Positions 52,049 through 60,255 of a stretch of 64,000 nucleotides of DNA are shown here, piece by piece. The notes under the pieces were generated by a model. The model ran no database searches and was not told where the DNA came from. It saw only the letters and a program-made list of their open reading frames with translations. The translations under genes and the position numbers were made by a program. Numbering within the stretch: the stretch's first letter is position 1; each line of letters begins with the position of its first letter. The stretch comes from an uncultured Dehalococcoidia bacterium (GTDB taxonomy: Bacteria; Chloroflexota; Dehalococcoidia; Lucifugimonadales; UBA1123), in NCBI GenBank assembly GCA_958296105.1, contig OY282441.1, positions 779,800 through 843,799 on the forward strand, given 5' to 3'.

Positions 52049-52486
52049 ATCGAAGTCATAAAGAGACTCGCTCCGAAATACTGGTTCGGGTACTACGCGG
52101 TGTACGTGGTAGTCGAGGTCTTCTTGGCGATGTGGTTTCGCCACTCGCTCCTAGACTGGTCGGGAAACGAAGGTCTCTACACCCTCGCCGCCGTGTTCGG
52201 AGCGTCGGCGGGGACAGCGCTAACAGCCGCGCTCGTCACGGAGGCGATAGGATACGTCATGCTTCTAATACCAAACAGAATAAGAGAGATCAAGGAAGAG
52301 GGGCGCGCGGAAGGGCGCGCGGAGGGACATGAAGAGGGCCGCGAAGAGGGGCTGAGGGTGGGCCGAGTCGCGGAGCGGGAGCGCATGAACAGGCTCTTCG
52401 AGCTGTACGACAAGGGCGAGATCACTCGCGCCGAGTTCCTCCTGATTATGTACGGAAGGGACGACGACCGTACAGACCTCGGCTGA
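52049..52486 (+). CDS. Small two-span membrane protein with EG-rich coil, copy 2
   Basis: Nearly identical to copy 1 but with a shorter coil ('EEGRAEGRAEGHEEGREEG', four residues fewer) and few substitutions (Gly to Ala in 'VTEAIGYV', Arg to Lys near the end). The ATC start context is kept; canonical GTG at 52100. Upstream is a dead copy of the racemase gene tail. The gap after it (52487-52759) shows only a Thr/Pro-rich stretch, 'PAPTATVTPTAAP', like the linker of a lost lipoprotein. Confidence 0.68.
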   Translation: MEVIKRLAPKYWFGYYAVYVVVEVFLAMWFRHSLLDWSGNEGLYTLAAVFGASAGTALTAALVTEAIGYVMLLIPNRIREIKEEGRAEGRAEGHEEGREEGLRVGRVAERERMNRLFELYDKGEITRAEFLLIMYGRDDDRTDLG

Positions 52487-52759
52487 CCGGCGGCGATCCG
52501 GTTTCGGACGATGAGACGGTCGATCGGATGGGCGGTCGGTCAGCCAAGCGCCGCTCAGAATACGCTGACGGCGACGCCCCGCCCCGCGTCAACACAGACC
52601 CTGCGCCAACGGCGACGGTCACACCGACGGCCGCGCCGATGCAGTAGCATACCGAGACGGAAGATCGACCGCCTTCGGTGGCCTGCCACCTACTCCGCTG
52701 TTGGGAGCGGCGCCGATCGCGTCCGGATTTGGCGTTCTCGCAGTACGTCGCCCGTCCGC

Positions 52760-53248
52760 TCACCAGGGAACGTCGGCGTCTTCCTCATCGAGGGCATCCT
52801 GAATGGTCTCAGTCGCCGCCAAGACCTTGTCCCTGATCTCCGAGATGGTACCCTCAGATCCGTCGGGACGCGCGTACTGCCAGAATATCCATCCGTTGGC
52901 TGGAACTCCGCCGATGGTCTCGGCGGCTCGGGACGTAGACATCCACTGATCCATGAACCAAACGCAACTTCCCCTGCCCGACTCGGTTATTCGGGATCTG
53001 TCCAGCGTGGCCTCGTACAACCCTCCTTCGTAACGCGCGAATATGGGAACCGGCGCATCCTCTGGACCCTGTTTCGGCGGGACGAGAACCGAGAACTTCA
53101 CAGCTATCTCGTAGAGACTCCGGGAAGTGTCTTCGTCACCCGCAACTAGGCTGTCGACGACGATGTTCAGCGTCCGATCTCTCAGATCTCGAATCTGTCT
53201 CAAGGTGTGTTCGTCTGGCACGACTGGATACCTCCGACGAGTTTGCAT
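52760..53248 (-). CDS. RAMA-domain protein
   Basis: 162 residues. The C-terminal half, 'FARYEGGLYEATLDRSRI...GRGSCVWFMDQWMSTSRAAETIGGVPANGWIFWQYARPDGSEGTISEIRD', matches the RAMA domain (restriction enzyme and adenine methylase associated), with its 'Y.A.L', 'S.S.AA' and 'NGW.FW' marks. The N-terminal 65 residues are helical and unassigned. RAMA domains are thought to read modified DNA and are usually fused to nucleases or methylases; here it is alone, next to the phage genes. It reads away from them. Confidence 0.75.
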   Translation of the reverse strand: MQTRRRYPVVPDEHTLRQIRDLRDRTLNIVVDSLVAGDEDTSRSLYEIAVKFSVLVPPKQGPEDAPVPIFARYEGGLYEATLDRSRITESGRGSCVWFMDQWMSTSRAAETIGGVPANGWIFWQYARPDGSEGTISEIRDKVLAATETIQDALDEEDADVPW

Positions 53249-53585
53249 TTGGATTCTAGCACAAGTTCAACCCGAATGTCCCAAGAGATCAAAAGGCAGA
53301 GGCGCTCCCGATTGCCGCGTCGTGCGATGTTTCATAACATTCCGCCAACTTCGTTCGAGGTCGCAGTGCAAGATGACAGCGGGGGGCAGTCCCGCGCGCG
53401 GGGCTGACTATATGGCAGCTGCCTGAACACGAGGCGATGGGCGTAAACCTCGACTGGAAGCCTAGAGTCGACTCGCATATATGGAAGGCGCCGGCGCTTT
53501 CGCTAGATGCCGGAGCGATCTCGAGCTTACGCGGTTATGTGGGAAGAAAGAATCGCAGCTTTGCCCTTTCGCATCGGAACATGTC
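53249..53585. other. Gap before the phage block
   Basis: No convincing gene. An ATG at 53437 opens a 50-residue frame ('MGVNLDWKPRVDSHIWKAPAL...') ending at 53589, without a ribosome site and overlapping the promoter at 53586; it could be a small protein or chance. This is the likely left edge of the phage-derived segment. Confidence 0.3.
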
Positions 53586-53613
53586 TTGACATTCAGAATA
53601 TATGTTCTATATA
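53586..53613 (+). promoter_or_regulatory. Promoter with SOS-box-like operator before phage genes
   Basis: Consensus TTGACA (53586-53591), 16 bases, TATATA (53608-53613). The spacer contains GAATATATGTTC (53596-53607), a near-perfect palindrome one base off GAACATATGTTC. It matches the operator at 25647-25658 in sequence and in position between -35 and -10. It is the only strong promoter seen ahead of the head genes. Confidence 0.6.
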
Positions 53614-53772
53614 GTCTAGGCGTGGCGTTCGGAAGACAGGCCGAGCGGCGCAAGACAGTAAAGACGGCTTAGACCGTCCATACTCAGGCCTGTAAACGGC
53701 TCTTTCTGGCGACTGGTTCGCCCGGGAGGGTCGTTTTTTCGTGTCCGCAGTCGGGAGGGGATCTAGGCGGGG

Positions 53773-53960
53773 GACGGGGCTAGTGAAGGGCATGTCGTTG
53801 GCAAGAGTACGGGCAAGGTTACGCTGACCGCCCAAGAGCTGGGGGGACGGGGCTAATGAGGGGCATGTCGTTGGCAAGCTATGGCGGCGAGGTTTACGGC
53901 AGGGGCTAAGGCAGGAGACGGGGCTAGTGAGAGGCATGGGCGGGGGATTAGCCGCCAAGC
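53773..53960. repeat. 71-73-base repeats with a capsid-gene fragment
   Basis: GACGGGGCTA(A/G)TGA starts units at 53773, 53846 and 53917. Bases 53805-53842 match the capsid gene at 58331-58368 with one mismatch, so part of the capsid coding sequence has been copied into this leader. Nothing here is translatable as a gene. Confidence 0.75.
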
Positions 53961-54020
53961 TGGATCGGGCGGGGACGGGAGACGGCCACGTGCCAACAGC
54001 CGCTACCGGCCAAGAGCTAT

Positions 54021-54126
54021 TTGGAGGAGCAGGCAATGGAATCGGTCTTTCGATTAGGGGGGCGGAGTCGTAAGCGCAATCACCGATGAATTTGGAGGAG
54101 CAGGCAATGGAATCAGTCTTTCGATC
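54021..54126. repeat. Duplicated start of the protease gene, 71-base period
   Basis: The ribosome site and first codons of the prohead protease (from 54092) also occur at 54021. The first copy (ATG 54036) soon leaves the protease sequence and stops; a ribosome starting there would make a short aborted peptide. Confidence 0.85.
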
Positions 54127-54739
54127 CATCGGGACACTGGGGGACGCCAAGACGAATGGCGACGGGGTTCACTCGGTCACCATCTTCGCCAACAGGATCT
54201 CCCGCGATGGCCTCGTTCTCGAGCCCTCGGGCATGGACTTCAGCAGCTACAGCAAGAACCCCGTGGTGCTGTATGCGCACGACTTCACGGGCAGAACGGA
54301 GTCGGGCGGACTGCCGATAGGTCGCACGCGCCGCCTTGTCAGGACGGTCAAGGGACACATCAGGGCAGAGTTCGAGTTCCTGCCCGGAGACGCCTTCGCC
54401 GACCGCGTTCGCAACGCATGGCAGCAGGGCTTCCTGCGCGGGGCGTCTATGGGGTGGCGCGCCATCGAGAGCCGTCCGTCGGAAGAGGGCGTGCGCATCG
54501 TCAAGTCCGAGCTGCTGGAGTGGTCGATCGTGGCCGTTCCCGCAGACCCGGACGCGGTTCGAGACGGCTACCGCCACATCATGGAGACGCTTATCGACAA
54601 GGGCGACGTCAGAGAGGAAGTAATATTCGAGGCGCTGTCCGACGGGGGCGGGGGCGAGTCGACGGGAGGGGTCGATCTGGGGGAGACGAGGCGGCGGATG
54701 GCGAAGCTGGCAGCCCATGCGCGGCGGAGTCGGGGCTGA
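54107..54739 (+). CDS. HK97-type prohead protease
   Basis: 210 residues of phage prohead protease (peptidase U35 type), which cleaves the capsid delta domain and scaffold during head maturation. Seen: 'SRDGLVLEPSGMDFSSYSKNPVVLYAHDFTG' with the catalytic His in 'YAHD', 'PIGRTRRLVRTVKGHIRAEFEF', 'RNAWQQGFLRGASMGWRAIE' with the Ser in 'GASMGW', and 'LLEWSIVAVPADPDAV'. GGAGGAG 6 bases before ATG 54107 fixes the start. The C-terminal 'GGGGESTGGVDLGETRRRMAKLAAHARRSRG' tail is echoed several times downstream. Portal and terminase, normally just upstream, are missing. Confidence 0.92.
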   Translation: MESVFRSIGTLGDAKTNGDGVHSVTIFANRISRDGLVLEPSGMDFSSYSKNPVVLYAHDFTGRTESGGLPIGRTRRLVRTVKGHIRAEFEFLPGDAFADRVRNAWQQGFLRGASMGWRAIESRPSEEGVRIVKSELLEWSIVAVPADPDAVRDGYRHIMETLIDKGDVREEVIFEALSDGGGGESTGGVDLGETRRRMAKLAAHARRSRG

Positions 54740-57010
54740 AATCCTACCCTGCTCTCCCAGACAGATGCCGCTTCAAGCCGCTGGATTGGCGAGGACGAAG
54801 AAAGAAGAACGCTGTGTCTGCAAGCGCGCCAGCCAGCAGCCAGCAGCCACTAGCCACTAGATCACAAGACACTGGACACCAACCACTAAAAGCAAGGAGC
54901 AGCCAATGACGACGGCAATGGACGAGATGAGGGAGATGAACCGGAGCTTGGCGGAGATCGGGGGCTTCGTGAGGGAGCGGGCGGATGACGGAGATGGCGG
55001 ACCATGCGCGGCGGAGTCGGGACTGAGATCCTACCCTACCCTCACATCATCATAGAGACGCTTACCGACAGGGGCGACGCCAGAGAGAAGGTGATATTCG
55101 AGGCGATGTCCGACGGGAGCGGGGCGAGTCGACAGGAGGGGTCGATCTGGGGAAGACGAGGCGGCGGATGGCGAAGATGGCGGCCACGGGAAGGGTCGAG
55201 CTGGGGGAGACGAGGCGGCGGATGGCGGAGATGGCGGCACATGCGCGGCGGAGTCGGGGCTGAGACCCTGCCCTACCCTCACATCATGGAGACGCTTATC
55301 GACAGGGGCGACGTCAGAGAGGAGGTGATGTTCGAGGCGCTGTCAGCCGGGGGTAAGTCGACGGGAGGGGTCGATCTGGGGGAGGCGAAGCGACGGATGA
55401 CGGAGATGGCGGCCCATGTGCGGCGGAGTCGGGGCTGAGATCCTGTCCTGCCCTGCCAGACAGATTCCGCTTCAAGCTGCTGGATTGGCGAGATCGAAGA
55501 AAGAAGAGGGCTGTGCCTGCAAGCGCGCCAACCATCAGCCAATAGATCACAAGACACTGGACACCAACCACTAAAAGCAAGGAGCAGCCAATGACGACGG
55601 GAATAGACGAGATGAGGGAGATGAACCGGAGCTTGGCGGAGATCGGGGGCTTCATGAGGGAACGGACGGATGCGCTGAGTGGTGAGATGAAGGCGCTGGG
55701 CGAGGAGAACGAGAGCAGGTGATATTCGAGGCGCTGTCCAATGGGGGCGGGGGCGAGTCGACGGGAGGGATCGAACTAGGGGAGACGAGGCAGCGGATGG
55801 CGGCCCATGCGCGGGGGAGTCGGGGCTGAGTTCCTACCCTACCCTCACAAATGGAGACGCTTATCGACAGGGGCAACGTCAGAGAGCAGGTGATATTCGG
55901 AGCGCTGTCCAACGGGGGCGGGGGCGAGTCGACGGGAAGGATCGATCTGGGGGAGACGAGGCGGCGGATGGCGAAGATCGCGGCCCATGCGCGGCGGAGT
56001 CGGGGCTGAGATCCTGCCCTACCGCCACATCGTGGAGACGCTTATCGACAGGGGCGACGCCAGAGAGGGGGTGATATTCGAGGCGATGTCCGACGGGGGC
56101 GGGGCGAGTCGACGGGAAGGGTCGATCTGGGGGAGACAAGGCGGCTGATGGCGAAGATGGCGGTCCATGCGCGGCGGAGTCGGGGCTGAAATCCTACCCT
56201 GCCCTGCCAGACAGATGCCGCTTCAAGCCACCGGATTGGGGAGGACGAAGAGAGAAGAACGCTGTGTCTGCAAGCGCGCCAGCCATCAGCCACTAGATCA
56301 CAGGACACTGGACATCAACCACTAAAACACTAAAAGCAAGGAGCAGCCAATGACGACGGCAATGGACGAGATGAGGGAGATGAACCGGAGCTTAGCGGAG
56401 ATCGGGGGCTTCGTGAGGGAGCGCGGATGCGCTGAGCGGCGAGATGAAGGCGCTGGGCGAGGAGAACGAGAGCAGGTGATATTCGAGGCGATGTCCGGCG
56501 GGGGCGGGGGCGAGTCGACGGGAGGGGGCGATCTGGGGGAGACGAGGCGGCGGATGGGGAAGATGGCGGACCATGCGCGGCGGAGTCGGGGCTGAAATCC
56601 GTCCCTACCGCCACATCATGGAGACGCTTATCGACAGGGGAGACGCCAGAAGAGAGGTGGGGATGTTCGAGGCGATGTCCACCGGGGGCGGGAGCGAGTC
56701 GACGGGAGGGGGCGATCTGGGGGAGACGAGGCGGCGGATGGGGAAGCTGGCGGCCACGGGAGGAGTCGATCTGGGGGGATACGAGGGGGCGGATGGCGGA
56801 GATGGCGGCACATGCGCGGCGGAGTCGGGGCTGAAATCCTATCCTGCCCTGCCAGACAGATGCCGCTTCAAGTCGCTGGATTGGCGAGGACGAAGAAGGA
56901 AGAACGATGTGTCTGCAAGCGCGGCAGCCATCAGCCACTAGATCACAAGACAATGGACACCAAACACTAACCACCAGATCACTGGACACCAACCACTAAC
57001 CACCAACCAC
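54740..57010. repeat. Array of protease-tail and capsid-head fragments
   Basis: Copies of the protease 3' end start near 55050, 55287, 55852, 56035 and 56620; copies of the capsid 5' end, each with its ribosome site and ATG, start at 54906, 55591 and 56350 (the true one is 57582). Between them lie copies of the same intergenic spacer. Copies have diverged and carry frame breaks, so the short capsid-head frames run out of frame into protease-tail sequence. No complete gene is present; the stretch is a decayed series of gene-boundary duplications. Confidence 0.88.
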
Positions 57011-57350
57011 CAGATCACACCAACCAACAGATCACACCAGCCAACAGATCACACCAGCCAACAGATCACACCAACCAACAGATCACACCAACCAACAGAT
57101 CACACCAGCCAACAGATCACACCAGCCAACAGATCACACCAGCCAACAGATCACACCAGCCAACAGATCACACCAGCCAACAGATCACACCAACCAACAG
57201 ATCACACCAGCCAACAGATCACACCAGACAGCAGATCACACCAGACAGCAGATCACACCAGACAGCAGATCACACCAGACAGCAGATCACACCAGACAGC
57301 AGATCACACCAGACAGCAGATCACACCAGACAGCAGATCACACCAGACAG
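57011..57350. repeat. 17-base minisatellite, 20 units
   Basis: CAGATCACACC plus six bases repeats every 17 bases from 57011 to 57350, about 20 units. The first units end in AGCCAA or AACCAA, the last seven or so in AGACAG, so two variants have expanded in blocks. The strand is almost free of G, unlike the rest of the window. It lies in the capsid leader. 57351-57581 holds related CACTAGATCAC-type sequence and no gene. Confidence 0.95.
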
Positions 57351-57581
57351 TAGCCACTAGATCACTGGACACTCTGGGCAAGGAGTTCATCATCGCGCTC
57401 GAATCCAAAGCGCGGCAGCCACCCAGCTAACCAGCCACTAGATCGCAAGACAATGGACACCAAACACTAGGTCACAGAACACTGACACCAGCCGCTAACC
57501 AACAGATCACTGGGCACCAGCCCAGCAGCCACTGGATCACAAGACACCAACCATCAAAACGCTGAAAGCAAGGAGCAGTCA

Positions 57582-59108
57582 ATGACTACGGCAATGGACG
57601 AGATTAGGGAGATGAACCGGAGCCTGGCGGAGATCGGGGGCTTCGTCAGGGAGCGGGCGGATGCGCTGAGCGGCGAGATGAAGGCGCTGAACGAGGAGAA
57701 CGAGCGGATGCGCTCGGACATCGGCAAGCTGCAAGAGCGGCTCAGGGAGCGGCGGCGCGCTGAGGTGGCGCGGGTCGATGACGTCGAACGCGGCATCAGG
57801 GTCAGGGCCGGCAGATTCGCAGGGTGCAGCCCCCTGGATATCGGCATCATGCGCGCGGTGGCGCACAACCATCGCAACGATCCGGATACGCCGCACGCGC
57901 GCGCTTGGCTGTCTCAGCTGGTCGACGCCACGAGGTCGCTGGCGAACGACCTGACTCCCGAATCGGTGGAGCGCCACTTCGAGAGCATCGAGCGGCGGAT
58001 GCGCAGCGCATACGCGCAGGGGGCGGCGGCGGTCGGACACGCGCGCGATCCGGAGATGCAGTTTCGGCAAGCGGCAATGCCCATGCTCAACCACCTCAGA
58101 GACTACGCCACGCGCGCAGCTATGGACTCGACGACGTCCGGACTGGGCGGCGAACTGGTGCCCACGCTGGAACGGGCGGAGCTGTGGATGGACGTCAACC
58201 TCCAGACGCTGGTGGCAAGTCTCATCCCGATGTTTCCCATGCCGAGCCAGCCGTTCGACATCCCGACGCAGCTCGGGGACGTGAACTTCTACCCGGGCGC
58301 GGAGAACACAGCCACTACGGATACGGCGCTGAGTACGGGCAAGGTTACGCTGACCGCCCATGAGCTGGTGGCGCAGGTGCCGTTCAGCTTCGCGCTGGAA
58401 GAGGACGGCGTGCTGCCGTCTCTGCTCGGGGAGATCAGGTCGTCTCTGGTTCGCAACAGCGCGGAGGCGCTGGACGACATCATCCTGAACGCGGACAGGA
58501 CCACGAGCAACAACATCAACGCCGACGGCGCGACTATCTCCAACAACGAAGCGGGCAAGGCTCACTGGCTGCTGGGCTACGACGGTCTGATCCACCTGCC
58601 GCTGGTCGACAACACCAACGTTGCGATCGACCACAACGCGGCGGCGTCGGACGATCTGTTCAACAAGGTGAGGGCGAAGATGGGACGGTACGGAGCAAGG
58701 CCCTCGGAACTGGCCTGGATCATGGACGTCAACACGTTCATCCGCGCTCAGGCGGTGGACACGTTCAGGACTATGGACAAGCTGGGGCCGAACGCAACGG
58801 TGCTGACTGGAATGCTGGGCGCGGTGGAGGGCATCCCGGTAATCGTGTCCGAGCAGATGAGGCCGGCGGACACGGACGGCATGGTTACAGCCGCCGGCAA
58901 CAACACGGATACGGGCAGGCTGCTGCTGGTGAACCGCACGCAGTGGGCGCAGGGCTTCAGGCGCGGTCCGAGTATGGACGTTGCCAGAGATCCGCAGAGG
59001 CGGCAGACGGTGGTGACCATCAGCCTGAGACACGCGCTGACCGAGCGCAGCGGCGCGCGCTCCAGCGCAACTCACACCGCGCTGGCGTACAACATCACGC
59101 ACGGATAA
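57582..59108 (+). CDS. HK97-family phage major capsid protein
   Basis: 508 residues. The first 75 form a coiled coil ('MDEIREMNRSLAEIGGFVRERADALSGEMKALNEENERMRSDIGKLQERL'), the delta domain removed on maturation. The HK97 fold follows, with 'GGELVPTLERAELWMDVNLQTLVASLIPMFPMPSQPFDIPTQLGDVNFY', 'TLTAHELVAQVPFSFALEED' and C-terminal 'GMLGAVEGIPVIVSEQMRPADTDG'. Longer than typical HK97 capsids (385). Ribosome site AAGGAG before ATG 57582. The last 102 codons are present twice more downstream as part of chimeric genes. Complete and apparently functional. Confidence 0.93.
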   Translation: MTTAMDEIREMNRSLAEIGGFVRERADALSGEMKALNEENERMRSDIGKLQERLRERRRAEVARVDDVERGIRVRAGRFAGCSPLDIGIMRAVAHNHRNDPDTPHARAWLSQLVDATRSLANDLTPESVERHFESIERRMRSAYAQGAAAVGHARDPEMQFRQAAMPMLNHLRDYATRAAMDSTTSGLGGELVPTLERAELWMDVNLQTLVASLIPMFPMPSQPFDIPTQLGDVNFYPGAENTATTDTALSTGKVTLTAHELVAQVPFSFALEEDGVLPSLLGEIRSSLVRNSAEALDDIILNADRTTSNNINADGATISNNEAGKAHWLLGYDGLIHLPLVDNTNVAIDHNAAASDDLFNKVRAKMGRYGARPSELAWIMDVNTFIRAQAVDTFRTMDKLGPNATVLTGMLGAVEGIPVIVSEQMRPADTDGMVTAAGNNTDTGRLLLVNRTQWAQGFRRGPSMDVARDPQRRQTVVTISLRHALTERSGARSSATHTALAYNITHG

Positions 59109-59209
59109 GGAGGAGGGAGAGGGGACAGGAGACGACGGCCAGGCACTCTTCGAGATACTCGGGAGATACTCGGGAGCGACTCCCGATCTCCTGTCTCCGC
59201 ATAGATACG

Positions 59210-59632
59210 ATGAACGCTTACGCAACGTTGGAAATGCTCAAGAGTCAGTCCGCGCTCGACATACAGGGCGCGGCGCACGACAGGCGTCTGATATCTCTGC
59301 TGGAAGGCGTGTCGCGTCAGGTGGTGCTGACTGGAATGCTGGGCGCGGTGGAGGGCATTCCGGTAATCGTGTCCGAGCAGATGAGGCCGGCGGACACGGA
59401 CGGCATGGTTACAGCCGCCGGCAACAGTACGGATACGGGCAGGCTGCTGCTGGTGAACCGCACGCAGTGGGCGCAGGGCTTCAGGCGCGGTCCGAGTATG
59501 GACGTTGCCAGAGATCCGCAGAGGCGGCAGACGGTGGTGACCATCAGCCTGAGACACGCGCTGACCGAGCGCAGCGGCGCGCGCTCCAGCGCAACTCACA
59601 CCGCGCTGGCGTACAACATCACGCACGGATAA
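59210..59632 (+). CDS. Chimeric connector-N/capsid-C protein, copy 1
   Basis: 140 residues: residues 1-38 equal the N terminus of the head-tail connector ('MNAYATLEMLKSQSALDIQG' to 'GVSRQV') and 39-140 equal the capsid C terminus ('VLTGMLGAVEGIPV' to 'YNITHG'). The fusion is exactly in frame and the stop is the capsid stop. It keeps the connector's own upstream sequence. If made, it would carry the capsid segment that contributes to subunit contacts and could join or poison capsid assembly; it may also be only a by-product of duplication. Confidence 0.6.
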   Translation: MNAYATLEMLKSQSALDIQGAAHDRRLISLLEGVSRQVVLTGMLGAVEGIPVIVSEQMRPADTDGMVTAAGNSTDTGRLLLVNRTQWAQGFRRGPSMDVARDPQRRQTVVTISLRHALTERSGARSSATHTALAYNITHG

Positions 59633-59732
59633 GAGGAGGGAGAGGAGACAGGAGACGACGGCTAGGCACTCTTCGAGATAACCGGGAGATACTCGGGAGC
59701 GACTCCCGATCTCCTGTCTCCGCACAGATACG

Positions 59733-60155
59733 ATGAACGCTTACGCAACGTTGGAAATGCTCAAGAGTCAGTCCGCGCTCGACATACAGGGCGCGGCGCA
59801 CGACAGGCGTCTGATATCTCTGCTGGAAGGCGTGTCGCGGCAGGTGGTGCTGACTGGAATGCTGGGCGCGGTGGAGGGCATCCCGGTAATCGTGTCCGAG
59901 CAGATGAGGCCGGCGGACACGGACGGCATGGTTACAGCCGCCGGCAACAACACGGATACGGGCAGGCTGCTGCTGGTCAACCGCACGCAGTGGGCGCAGG
60001 GCTTCAGGCGCGGTCCGAGTATGGACGTTGCCAGAGATGCGCAGAGGCGGCAGACGGTGGTGACCATCAGCCTGAGACACGCGCTGACGGAACGCAGCGG
60101 CGCGCGCTCCAGCGCAACTCACACCGCGCTGGCGTACAACATCACGCACGGATAA
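59733..60155 (+). CDS. Chimeric connector-N/capsid-C protein, copy 2
   Basis: Same 140-residue layout as copy 1, differing at two residues (Asn instead of Ser in 'AAGNNTDTG', Ala instead of Pro in 'RDAQRRQ'). Both chimeric frames are free of stops and frameshifts, which could mean youth or selection. The spacer before it repeats the inverted-repeat hairpin. Confidence 0.6.
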   Translation: MNAYATLEMLKSQSALDIQGAAHDRRLISLLEGVSRQVVLTGMLGAVEGIPVIVSEQMRPADTDGMVTAAGNNTDTGRLLLVNRTQWAQGFRRGPSMDVARDAQRRQTVVTISLRHALTERSGARSSATHTALAYNITHG

Positions 60156-60255
60156 GGAGGAGGGAGCGGAGACAGGAGACGACGGCCAGGCACTCTTCGA
60201 GATACTCGGGAATACTCGGGAGCGACTCCCGATCTCCTGTCTCCGCACAGATACG

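Larger units (their letters stand above)
51262..52508. repeat. About 630-base tandem duplication
   Basis: Unit 1 (51262-51894) starts inside the 3' end of the racemase-type gene and includes its stop and the small membrane protein gene; unit 2 (51895 to about 52508) repeats all of it. The offset is 633 at the left and 627 further on, because unit 2 has lost 6 bases within the copied racemase tail. The copies differ at scattered sites. Confidence 0.92.

Noticed and set aside
52446-52763. 105-codon minus-strand open frame
   Set aside because: Low-complexity translation without start signals; the other strand shows a linker-like remnant instead.
53622-53672. 16-residue leaderless peptide starting at a GTG after the phage-block promoter
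   Set aside because: Position is suggestive but so short a frame occurs by chance; no conserved feature was found.
57011-57350. Possible CRISPR array
   Set aside because: Units of 17 bases follow each other directly with no unique spacers, and no cas genes are present.
57579-59225. 548-codon minus-strand open frame
   Set aside because: Antisense shadow of the capsid gene without ribosome site or family motifs.
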